A stretch of 64,000 nucleotides of DNA from the NCBI GenBank assembly GCA_038380795.1, contig CM076264.1:436001-500000 (forward strand), given 5' to 3'. The position numbers and the translations under genes were made by a program. This DNA comes from Pyrocephalus nanus. Its lineage: Eukaryota; Chordata; Aves; Passeriformes; Tyrannidae. This document shows positions 1 to 37,100 of the stretch, piece after piece. A model generated the notes under the pieces. It was not told where the DNA came from, did not search any database, and worked only from the letters and a program-made list of their open reading frames with translations. The stretch's first letter is position 1. Every line of letters starts with the position of its first letter.

Positions 1-25507
<25,507 letters not shown>

Positions 25508-25630
25508 GACGAGCGGGGCCCCAGCAAGAGCCGGGGAAGAAGAGCCTGAGGCGAGGAGGCGGCGAGGGGGCTGCCCCGTTTCACATGTCGGCCGCGGCCC
25601 CCGCTTCTCCTCACCCGCCGCCGGCTGCTG

Positions 25631-25690
25631 AGAGGAGGAGGGGGAGGAGGGAGGAGGAAGAGGCGAGGAGGAGGACGGAGGAGGACGGAG
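25631..25690. repeat. GGA-rich polypurine tract (TCC-rich polypyrimidine on the sense strand)
   Basis: 60 bp of G/A interrupted by three C (GAGGAGGAGGACGGAGGAGG). On the sense strand it is polypyrimidine, 124-183 nt upstream of the ATG, and so may be in the 5' UTR. Such tracts can form triplex DNA or bind poly-C proteins (general knowledge). Confidence 0.8.
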
Positions 25691-25879
25691 CAGCCGCAGC
25701 CCCGCCGGCCGGGGCGGCTGAGGGGACGGCGCTCGCTGTGCCGGGAGCGGCCGCCCCGCCGGCGCGCGGCCCCACAGCGCAAGCGCGAGGCGTCCCCCGC
25801 CCCTCGCGGATGGGCCCGCGCGGCCGGAAGTGCGGCCGGGCCGGCACGTGCGGCGGGAGCGAGGCGCGGCGCGAGACCG

Positions 25880-25930
25880 CCCCCCCCGCCCCTCAGGGCC
25901 CCCCCCCGCCCCTCAGGCCCCCCCCCCCGC
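25880..25930 (-). repeat. Duplicated GCCCCTCAGG + C-run block, G-quadruplex-capable on the minus strand
   Basis: Two consecutive units of CCCCCCCGCCCCTCAGG type (about 25882-25898 and 25902-25918), followed by a longer C-run. On the minus (sense) strand this gives several G-runs of four to twelve separated by short loops, the classical quadruplex pattern. It lies about 370-420 nt upstream of the start codon. Confidence 0.8.
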
Positions 25931-26179
25931 GGCGCTTTCCCGCCCTCGCGGCGCCGCGCGCTCCCTGAGGGGACGGCGCGGGAAGCGCTGAGGGGACGCG
26001 CCTGGCGGGGCACACACGGCCCGCACGGCCCCTCAGCGCCCCTCACCGCTGCCTGGGCCTGCCCCTCGGGCCGCACCGACACAGCCCGCGGCGGGACGTG
26101 CCCTCGGGGAGCAGTCCGTCAGCAGCAGTGTGATGAGGAGATGGTGAGGATCGCGGTGGTAAGGATGGCCCTGCACGCC

Positions 26180-26390
26180 CCAGACTGTGGAGGCTCCGGG
26201 GTCTGTAGCATGCTTCCAGAAGGGGAATTCCAGGGAGATCCTGGAGTCTCCCTCTCTGGAGACTTTCCAAACCCACCTGGAAATGCTGATGTGCCACTTG
26301 CTCTGAGTGAGCCTGCCTTGGCAGGGGACTTGGACTGGATGATCTCCAGAGGTCCCTTCCAACCCTAACAATTCTGGGTTTCTATGAAAT
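26180..26390 (+). mobile_element. CR1 LINE 3'-end fragment, plus orientation
   Basis: Contains GGAGTCTCCCTCTCTGGAGA, AAACCCACCTGG, CTTGGACTGGATGATCTCCA and GAGGTCCCTTCCAACCCTAA, ending ATTCTGGGTTTCTATGAAAT. This is the typical CR1 3' end with its ATTCTATGA-type terminal repeat at 26371-26387. The 5' boundary is soft (26.15-26.2 kb). No coding part of the LINE remains. Open frames antisense to it (for example 26033-26443) are artefacts. It abuts the distal edge of the BMP2K CpG island and points away from the gene. Confidence 0.9.
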
Positions 26391-29300
26391 AACTGTGAAA
26401 AGCGTTGATACCAAGTATGAATTCCAGTGGTGCATCTCCACAAATATACTGTGCAGAGGTTTGAAGGGAACTGGCAGAAAAGAAGGGGTAGAAGGATGGG
26501 TGTGGACAGGAAACCATCAATGAAACGTGAAGTGCACGTTTTCGCACTGTGAAAATGTGTTGACCATGTACAGTTTCCCTATTAACACTGACAAAGCAAA
26601 CCTGGGAATTTACTTGCACGAGCTTGTTTCCCCAGTAAAATCCTCGGGAAAATAAGAACTGTGCTTATAAAACCATTTCTGAACCGCAGGAAGCCCTGTG
26701 TCCTGTGATCCCTTGCTGAAGTTGGGTTGGAAAGACTGGAGCCACAGCAGGTGGGGAGCCACAGACAGAGAGGTATGTCACTGACAGTGTGCTGCTCCAC
26801 GGCCAGCCTGGCTGGTTAGGCCAGTACTTGTCACAGTTCCATAGAAACAACACTGGAAAAACACCCTGCACTTACAAATCACTTATCTCAAATTTCCTCT
26901 TCAAACCCACGTTCAGACTGAAGCCGAACATCACGCAAAAACGGTGAGAAGTTGCAGTCATTGAAAAGGTAATTTCATTCCAGGCCTGTTCTCCTTGGGA
27001 GTCCCTCCTGTGTAAATAAAACTGTGGTACTTGTGTGTTGTTGTTTTTCCCCTTACCAAATGCAAGCATACAGTACAACCAAAACTGATACGGGACACTC
27101 TGTCAGTCTCTGATATGAATAAATGGAGCTGTGTTTGTGGCATTTACAGTGGGAATTTGACAAGGCTTTCCCACAGAACACCTAGGTTTTGGGTGGATAC
27201 CAGTTACAGCCATCAGTTCAGTTAAAACTTTGGAGGAATCAGAAGTGTAAATCTTTGGGATGATGTTCTGGTAACCAAATTAGTTTCAACTTAATCATAT
27301 TGCCACACTCTTAGTGGGTACAAAAATGACTATTTATTGAAGTGGCAACTTGTCACACATCGAAAGCACCAATAAGCTGTTTGCTTTAGCAGTCCCCTTT
27401 CTGTAGTCACTGCCATCCTTTCAGTAACAACAGATCAATTTTTCAGCAGCATACAGAGATTAATTCACAGTTTTCCTTTGGAGAGAAAAGTGTTTTGAGT
27501 GCAGATGAAAAGAACAGAGTTCTGTGAGAGGGATGGCATAAGCAGCAGTGTTTTGGTAATGAGAGCATTCCTACAGTGAGATATGCCTATGCTCCTCAGA
27601 TATTTAATGACATCTTCTAGAAAAAGATGCAGCTAGGCTATAAGCACCTAAGTTTAGTGCCACTGAGTAGTAGAGTTTTGCCGTTCCTCAGTAAAAATAA
27701 TGTATTTGCTAAAAGCCACTGTGACCCTGAGAGCAGGACTGGCTTTTAAGTTACCCTGGTGAGTTTTTATTTGGCTTTGGGGTCCCCATCCCCACTCATG
27801 CATTTTTATTCTTTTTAAAGTAAGAGGTTGTATTATCGCTGAACTTATTTATAGGCTGGACAAAACGAGCCCTCTTGTTACACTGGGATTAACGCTGCTA
27901 ATCTCTGTCTTGGCATCCTGGAGGACACAGAGGTCAGCTCCTGGGCATAGCTGGCAAAGCAGTGTATCAGCACTGCACACCGAGCTGTGAGCGTGCAGTG
28001 GCTGCAGGGCTGGCTCGCGTCCTGCCGGTGATTTCCAAGAGCCACGCCGCAGCTCCCTTGCCCTGTTCCATAGCCCGTTCCGCCTCAAACCTCGCACCAA
28101 ATGGTCTTTCTCTCGGGGACACCAGTGTGTTGTGAGGAGGTTTCATGTTATGGATTCCCTTTTATTTAGGTATAGGTCAAGGAAGTTCAATAATAGAGAC
28201 AATTTTGACAGCTCACTTAAAAAATACGGGCCTGGCCCTCGAAGCACCTAAGAGGCGTGATTTTGGATGTGTGAATAGGCTCACTGACTTTGTTTTAATT
28301 CCTCACCTGAGCAGAACGATGTTTTGATATTTCTAAAAGCTAAAGTCATTTCCAAAAAGGAAGAGTTGTGAGTTTTTTTTCAGTGAAAGTATGAAACCCA
28401 AAGTAAACTTTATTCTTCCTTTTTGAAATAAAAACTCTCCTTTGGTCCTGGGAATGTATGTGGTAAAAGATCAGAAAGGTCTTTGCAGTGCTTGAAAAAC
28501 AAACAGTAGATCATCTGAAGAAAAATGCAGTGGCAACAGAAGACCAGAAAGATGAATCCTCAGGTAAGGAGAGATCAGCTACAAAAGGTGGAGGCAGTGG
28601 GGGATTGTAATGCCAAGGCTGCCCTCAAGCAGGGATAACAGTGATCATTTGCGGGACTGGGGGATCACGGTCTATATCATGTTTTGCTTCTTAAACCTTC
28701 AGCTTCGTGAGTCAGCAAATCATAGGAGATACTGAGCTTTCATTATTTAAAAAATAAACAGCAGTTAAGGTCAGCTTCTGCTTTTTATGACGGTGGAGTC
28801 AACACTGAACTTCCACTGCACAAAAACAGGAGAGACAACAAAAAAGTCCCAGCCGTGTGCTGTGTCTGTCTCCACCACAATATTGGAATGTTTGGCTTTA
28901 TGTCTATTATTGCCTGGTGTCTAAAATAGTGACATGTTTTTCTAGTAGCTGTGTAATGGCAGAGCTATATGGTGTATAAATGATTCCACTTACTGTCTCT
29001 ATTCAGCACGTAACACACATCTTGAAGCTCCTGTCCCAGTTAGTGTCACAAAAGCAGGCCTGGAGGGGTTTTTAGAGCTGCACTGACTGTACTCTCAGTG
29101 TCCAGACTGTGAGAGTCATTGCTGGTGTCAGAGGGTGTATCACTGACTTTATTTCCCCACATATAAAATTAATGTAGGGATTAGCTACTCATTGCAAAAT
29201 ACATTGAAGATTTATGGAGGAAAGCTCTAGCTGGGAACGCTGCTTAGAAAATGAAACACCAGATATTTCACATGTGCTTGGAGTTGGAAACGTGATGGTT

Positions 29301-32300
29301 TAATCCTCTTTAAACTGCTGAATAGTTCAAATGCCTGTACCTTGATTACTGTTTCTCAAGCATTTCTCTCCTTACATATCTCCCTACTCATAACTCTTTC
29401 CTCTGTACAATACATAAATTGGTTTTAAATCAATCCCATGAGAATAAAACAATTTCCTATAAAAAAAGTTAAAAGTCCCTTACAGAAAGTAGTTATTAAG
29501 GCAAAATAGAAGTGGAGAACTTCCTTTGTGTGGGTGTTGTTTTGGAAATGTCTCTTGGTGCTTCTGGATAAACTCCTTCCCTTCTGATTACCCAAGCTGA
29601 GTGTTAGAAACAAAAGGAAAAAAAATCTGCTTTTATAGAAATATGTTATTTATATATTAAAACTTAAATTGGTAATAGAGGCTCTCAAGTTCAGGAATTA
29701 CTGCAGTAAATTTTTGTCATCTTATTTGGGTATGTGAGGGTTATTTTCTATTCTGTAATAATTCAGTCAGTGTGAACAAAGCACTGCCAGAGACTGGGTT
29801 TGCCCAATATGCTCTTTTAATTTTCCTCTCTTATCACTTCATTGTTGCATGTTTATTTTGCTTCTGGTCCCATGAGAGCCGTGAGAAACATCACTTTACA
29901 CACTGAAGTAGGCTATACAATCTCCCTATCTCAGAAAATACTGTGTCTTAGTTTTCTACTGCTGACCCTGATGGAGTCTGTTTTAGGCACGGTTACTGAA
30001 ACCACACAAAATGTTTATGATGATCTAAAAGCTAAGAAAACCCCAGGAGACAACTGGTTTGGGTTTGGTTTTGCATTTTTTCTAGGATGAAGTCATATCC
30101 CAGCTCCACATCTCAGAGGCAGGAGTAGTAATGAAAGGCTTTTTTGCTTTGCTTAATTATGTATACAAAATAGCAGAAAGAGCTTGGTATGTTGTGAAAC
30201 ATGTTGGCACGGAAAATATGTTGACGTGGGGGGAATAAAAAACAAAAAGACTGAAGTCACTGGAGCAGAGGGATGGCACAAATTGGGCAGAAAGCAAGTG
30301 CATCCTCTGGAGGCTCCCCCGATATGGAAGGTCTGAGCAGTCCTGGATGCTTAGAGCTGACCTTGGGAACGCAGACACGTTTTCATTCACTTTCTATCAG
30401 CTAATTCTAATCAGGGAAGAAACAAAGGGAGCTGTGGAAAGCAGCTTTCCAGTTTCCAAAGTTGAAATGGAAACAAACTGAGGAGCCAGCTGGAGAAAAT
30501 AGCCAAGGTGCAAATAGCTGACATCAGCTTTGGTGACACCCAGTGCAGCTCTCATTGACACTGAGGTCAAGAGTCTACTATTGCAACATGAGATTCGGTC
30601 ACTTGTACCACAGCCAGTGTTGAGACCAAACAAAATACAAATTCCTTGTTGAGATGACAACCCTTGGCCGCTTCAAAACAGCGGGGGAAAGTGAGGAAAA
30701 CAGAAAGCAGATGTGTTTGTAAGAGTCCTTGGTAGAAATCTGAGAGGAAGGAATAGGAAAGAGGGGGTAACAGGCTCAGAATTGTTCGCATCTGACCTGG
30801 TAAATTGCTTTACATTTATAATAATCTGTTTCCTTTCTGGAACAGAACAGTCTCCTGTGTTTGTGCTGATGACCAGGACTCTGGCTATGTTTGATAGGGT
30901 AACGTGTTCCTGCTTGCTTTGTAAGAGCAGTCTTAGATCTGTACTGGGCCTCTTGCAGTTGAACTCTTCCCTGCCTTCCATTGTCCAGGTTCCTGGTTAT
31001 TCCCAGCTTAGCACGATTCCAGTTGATTTCATTCTCTCTTAGAAACAAAGCCTGATTTCACCCGTTTCTTTAACAACTAACTTTTGCGGTCCTAAAAATA
31101 CCTAAGGGTTTCTTTTATAGAAATGAAGTGTGCTCTGTGCAGCCTTTTGAAGGATGGCCACCATCCCAGCTTATGTAATGAAAAAGCCTTAGCAAGTTGC
31201 TCTCTTCCTTGAAAAAGCTATGCATGTGACTAAAACACGTGGCCTTTCTCAACAACTCTTAAACCTTAATACACTGTTTATAAAGGGCCTGCTGATAGTA
31301 CACAGAGATCTGGCTGGTGGCACAGTATTCCCAGTCCCGAAAGCTAAACTTTGTTAAAAGAACACTAAAATGCTTAATTCCAGCACTAATACTACTCTAC
31401 TACTTCTACAACTGCTATTGAGATTAAAAGGACAAAAGGTGAGGGTCAAGCACAAGTGCACAGCCTGCAATAATATCTTCATGTCAGCAGCATACAAATT
31501 AGACTGTAGCATCCTTTGTTTAAGTACCTATTAGAGGTAAATACAGAACTTTATAGTGAAAAAAAAAAAATCTAAGCATGACCAAAAACCCTCTGAGGCA
31601 TTGGTATACCCAGAATTACTTGTGAATTAGCAGTAAAAAGTTTTGGAAAAGCCACAGCCACCAAAGTTTGAGGAATAATTTTATTTCCAATCTTTTACCC
31701 TATTTGCAGAGATAGGTTTTACTGTTAAGAGTTGTTCTGTAAAATGAGCAATGGCCTTTTTTCTCCCTGTGTACTTTTTGAGTCTTAGAGAACTGCAAAA
31801 ATATCCCTGGTCATTAGTGCTTATGCTAAAAATACTTACTATCTTTATATAGTCTTATAAGCTTCAAGGGAGGGGAAAAAAAATCCTTGGAACTGAGAGC
31901 TTGGGAAGAAAGAATGTCTTTTGGGTCACAAGTGAGCAGTCCTTGTGCTGCTGCCCATTAAACCACTGAAATGGTTTAACTACGCTGAGTACAGATGTCA
32001 TTGCTGACAGACTTTTTACCTTTAAAGGCTCACCTATAAATCCAGATCTGTTGTTTGTAAATTGCTTGATTTTGCAGACAGTTTATTTCTACTCACAAGC
32101 TGTTAGCTGAAAGTATATTTCAAATGTTGTGGATCTGTGAACTCTGATTTGTGTTTTGTTTGGTTAGAAAGATCACGAAGACTTCAGTGAGTTGTTTAGC
32201 CAGTGGCATTTGCATCCAGGCTAAGGAGAGGGCAGGATTTTGCCTGCCACCAGCATAGTTGAAGAGACGTGCCACAGCAGCAGCAAAGGCAGAGAAAAGG

Positions 32301-34092
32301 GAATTGCTGCAAGTTTATGCCAGATCTGAGTAGGAACAGGGATTCGTAGTTTCGCAGTAGCCTTTGCTGAAATAGGCTGTCCGTTATTCCACGATGCAGA
32401 AAGGCGAAGGCAGAGCTAGTGCATGTCCTAATGACTGTCATCTCATGCTCTGCAGCCCAGCTGCATGCTAGATAGGAGAGAGGAGTCTTTGGCACGAGAT
32501 GGGAATAACTTTCTGTCCCGGATAACAGAGATGGTTATTAGGGGAAGAACTGTGTTGGAGCTGTGTTAAGTTCCTGCCATGCAAAGGCTGTTAAGTTCAA
32601 GAAGTTGATCACTGTTTCTCAGTGTTTACTACTAGGAAGACAAGAATAATTTGACTTTATTTATGGGAGAGAAAATTTAAACTAGACAGTGGGAAACCCT
32701 TTCCTGTAATTAGGGCAAGGAATCAATAGAAAAAACCCCATTAATCACAGTACCCCTATCAAAGAGGTTGTGGAAGCTTTAAACTTTACAGTGTTTTGTT
32801 TGATTCTTTTTAAAGTCTAAACAGACAAATGTCTGCTCAGAAAAGATTAAAGTTGAATTCATAGGTACACATAGAGCAGCTGAGGATGTTCACTGCACTC
32901 AATTTTTTTGTGCACTGAGGACAAGGAAACACCAGCTCAGTGGAACTTAATGTGACATGTAGCAGAGATGTTAAGAATCAATGACTCCAGCCCACAGTGT
33001 GCTGGCTGCTTTAATTTACTCTTGTGCTCATCCATGCTTGGTTGTAGTGGGCCTTCAAATGTTGACTGCACTGAGGGAATCATTCCAATTTTTATTGCGA
33101 AGTCAATAAAGTGCTGTAGGTCAGCTTACAGAGCACATGAAAACTGCATTCAGGGATAGAAGGAAAAATTGTTTATGTGGCAGAAGGGCTTGCATAGGAC
33201 CATGAATCAGGAGTTGTGACAGGATACATTCAGAAGAAGGGACTGTGAGCTAAACCCAGCAAACATGTAAAATGTTTTTCAAGTTCACTTTTTAAGTTGG
33301 CTAGGAAATTGAAAGATGATTGAAACAATCTGACAAGCTTTCAAGACATACTTTCTTTTCAGAGCATGCATTGGCTTTCCAATGCCAATAAAATTGTGTA
33401 ATGAGTTAAAAAAAAATCCTTTTTGCATTTTTCCCCTGTTTTTTCCCTCGGTTCACAATTGCAATAACAATTTCTCTGCAGGATTCTGGCCCATCACTTG
33501 CTTCTAGGCTTTGATTAGTGTCCAGGAAATGCTTACACCTAGTCATTACTGTTTAAATGAAGTGTCACAAATAATAGTAATGCTTTTAGTCTTTACAAAG
33601 GGTGATGAATTCAGACTTGCAGTGTCCTTGAGAGGAGATGAGTAAAAGCAATCCAACGAGCCATGAACAAAACCTGGGCACTGCCCATGTAAACACGGTT
33701 CTGACAAGACCAGGAAGAACCAAAAAGGCATAGCATTTGAGAAATTGAGACTGGCTCTCCATCCTTCATCAGTGATTCCTGCTCCCCTCTAGGCCTCCCA
33801 ACACAAGTGCACCATCAAAGGGACATCAATACAGAGAGGAGAATAGGAGAGAAATGATCGAAGCCTGGGACAGCTGATTGTCCTGTGGGAGCAAGGGGAA
33901 ACTCTTGGCTTGTGCTTGCTCTTTCCTTCTGAGGTTAGGTACAGCCCAGGTATTCACTGTGCCAGCCCGGGACTGACAGCAGGGCCTGGCAGTGATGGAA
34001 ACGTGTTACACCTCAGCTGACACCTCAGACATTTGCCGCTGCCTGGAGTGATTGGATTCTGGAGGCTCACGTTCACTCCAGCGTAGCAGGGC

Positions 34093-34171
34093 CAGTTCAG
34101 ATGTGAGCTTAATTAAATCACTGCGGTGTGCACACTGCTCAAGCAGTTTCTGAACTGATTTAATTAAATCA
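34093..34171. promoter_or_regulatory. AT-rich inverted-repeat and palindrome cluster with homeodomain-type TTAATTAA cores
   Basis: CAGTTCAG (34093-34100) is inverted as CTGAACTG (34150-34157). TTAATTAAATCA (34109-34120) recurs within the perfect 16-bp palindrome TGATTTAATTAAATCA (34156-34171). Between them lie the palindrome GTGTGCACAC and the hairpin arms ACTGCT/AGCAGT. TAATTA is the core homeodomain site and TGATTNAT the PBX-HOX-type site (established consensus). Enhancer function is only inferred. Confidence 0.45.
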
Positions 34172-37100
34172 ATCAAGGCAGAGTCTGTATTCAAACTCTT
34201 GCTCAAGTACTTCACCTGTGATCAAAGAGATCATTTCTCCCTCTTCCCTGGGAGCTCTGGGTATATGCAAAGTGTAGCAGGGCACTTCATGTTTATTTGT
34301 TGCTATCCTGCCCTTTATCAAACTCAAATGTTTAGAAAACCTGCCAAGTGCCATATCCAAACCTGAGGCAGCCTTATCCATAGCTACTATCTGTTAGCAT
34401 TGCTGTATGATATCCCAGGAAAAGCCTTCATGAGGAAATTTAGTAAAGATTGCACTGTGCAGTGTTGATAAGGCCATGACCCCCATAATGGTATATAAAA
34501 CAAAGAATAAGATTAAATTATTTATTTAGTATGCTCTGTATTTGTATTCAAAAAATAAGGTAGCTAACTAAATCCAAAAGCAGCCAGTTTAACCTGCTTT
34601 TGGAAAAGCATATAACTATACAGCAGCAGATAGACATGAATATACATAGAAACAATGTTATGTACGTGTATAGCAGTGGACTAACCTGTAGAATCCTCTG
34701 CCACTAAGCTTGCAGAGATGAATAACTCAGGTACATGCAACGGAGCCATCTATTTTGATAACAGGAAAACCTCACAATTACCTCAAGCAGCTTGATCAAT
34801 TATTCAGTCATTAATGAGCACTATTAACTTTAGTGCTTCATTCCAGGTGACAGAAAAAGTGTTTCAATTATTTCTATATCTATTCTTTACTTTTTCATTT
34901 TTAGCATCTGTGTGTGGTTCACTTTCAGAGTCTGGATGAGTCAGCGTCAGTTACCAAACTAATGCTTCATACAGCAATATATCCTAATATCACTGTATAA
35001 ATATCCTGATTTACCTAAACAGCTCATCTGTCTGCAGAACACATATCTGCCTGTGCTGGAATTCTTAAGCAGTGTTAAGATGTAAATTTTTTTTTTTCTT
35101 TTTAAATAGTCCATTTATTTAAAAGCAAAACCTGTTGGGGGGATTTGTCTTCTCTCAATGGAAATGGTGTCATTGTTTTCTTAGCTTTCTCGTGTTTGAT
35201 ACAGCTTGAGAAATGAGAAAAATTGTCCCAGTTGTGCTTCATTTAGTTTGAAGTCACTGATTCGGTGTCATTTCCAGAAGCATTTTCAAGCCCAGCTATC
35301 ATTATGAAGCCAGACAGTTTTCAGTTAATGACTCTGGAGTTATCTGGAAATAAAAAAACCTTGGCTGTGACCTAGGAAAGCAGAGCCACCCTGCATTTCC
35401 TCCTGCTTGTCTCTGTCACCAAAGGGTGCATACTGACAGTCACATCTAGGCTTAAATATATCCATTTGTAATATATATTCAGCGTGGAATATATAAGTCC
35501 TTAGATAAGGTACCAAAATCTCTAGCTGGGCTTCTGCCAGCCTTAACTGCTTCTGAGGAGATTCTGATTCCACATGTGAACACTGCGCTTTATGTGTGAA
35601 ATGCTTTACGCCCTGCAGAACACAGAGCCTGAATGGTCTTAGCGTAGTCTTGCTCCTGAAGGCACCGGTGTCAGCCACATTATGAGGCACTTCTTTAAAC
35701 AGCTGGGTGGCTAAAGTCAGAGCTTCATGCTATGACTTCTGAGTCATCTGCAGAAACGGCATCCAGGCCTTTATTCTTGCAGAACCCGTTTATGAAGCCT
35801 AAATGACTAAAGTGGGTTGTTTCCTACATTTTAGATATTCTTACAGAGACTTGCAAGTTGCTCTTTTTGCATGGGGGAAGTAAATTCTTTTTTTTAGTGC
35901 TATGTAGCTCTTGTATAATGGAAAATTAGGTGTGAGGGGCTAAGTTGCCATTTGTGCAATGATACTAACTCAGCTCTTTGAGAAAGGGGAGAACAGGTCA
36001 CGAATGCAAATATTTCCATATCCATGGGAACACATGTGCATGCTCAGGGCAGAAGTCACTAGCAGCATACAGTTAAAAACCCTGCATGACAGAAAACAGT
36101 TAAGGCCAGCTAACTGCAGCACAGCTTTTCTTGTTCTCTGCGACTGTGTCTGGGGTTCAGAGCTACATTCTATTAAAAAATTAAATAATTGCTTATCTGA
36201 AATGAGGATTAAGTTGCACGATTTGGCTCCAAATGCGTCCAATAAATGGGGTTTTGGGAGTCAGAAACTCCATCGCTGCTCACCCCTGACAGGAGCCCAA
36301 GAGGTACAAGGAGTGCCAGCCCGATAAAAAACCACCACAGTAACCCTGGTGTGATGGGAGCACGAATCTTCTGCTGGGCTGGGCTCCGCAGTTCTTCCCT
36401 GAAAACGTGCTTGGTCTCTGGAAAAATGCATGTGCGGCATCATTAAAAGCAGGATACGAACTTGCCTGTCACTGGTGAAGTAGATAAAGAACGGCTTGAT
36501 GTTCTTTGAAGTGCAGAACACGCAGCATATCTAAGAGTGTAGAATAAATTGCCCAGTATATTCTAAAGGAGAAACAATATGTCACGTTATCAGAGACTCA
36601 CTGATGCAAAGAAGAACAGGCTTAAGGTGGCAGACTCAACTTGGCATTATCATTTCTTAGGCTTTCCCTCTCCAGGTGGCAAATATAATTATATTATTGT
36701 TGCAGGACACAGTGGGAATTTTACTGTTGACTATTGTCATTCCCAGAGAAAATACCCGTAATGAGTCAGTTCTCTTTTTTTGGCTTTTCAGGAGATAGCA
36801 AGCTTGAGCCATCCTTACCCTAAACTCCATGACCTTTATTCTATCACTTGGCTCAGCAATAGCTTGTCTAAGTGTCTGCTTTTAATTGATAGAAAGTTAA
36901 AAGAAGGTTTCAAGGCTGCATAAGGCAGGCAAATGTGCAACATTATTTTAAGACAGGAATTACTACTTGACCTCCTGTGAACCATTTCTACTTTGAACAA
37001 AGAAGATTGATGTCTCTGGTGTCTCTCTCCGCCAGCATCAACGCACAAGCTCGCTTCTGTTAGGCTGGTTTTTGTTTCCATGACTGCTATCCTAGTAACA

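Larger units (their letters stand above)
25508..26110 (-). promoter_or_regulatory. BMP2K: BMP2K CpG-island promoter and 5' UTR region
   Basis: Very GC- and CpG-rich DNA upstream of the BMP2K ATG, with no TATA box. Visible elements: an ETS-type CCGGAAGTG (25824-25832), an NRF1-like GCGCAAGCGC (25777-25786, one mismatch to GCGCATGCGC), several CCGCCC Sp1-type boxes, a GGA-rich tract (25631-25690), C-run blocks (25880-25930) and six copies of CTGAGGGG/CCCCTCAG (25718-26036). The architecture is that of a dispersed-start housekeeping promoter. The transcription start cannot be placed from sequence alone, so the 5' UTR boundary is unknown. The island extends over exon 1 to about 25250. Confidence 0.85.

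Noticed and set aside
26033..26443. 136-codon minus-strand open frame near the promoter
   Set aside because: It is antisense to the CR1 3' end, which is noncoding, and merges into the CpG island.
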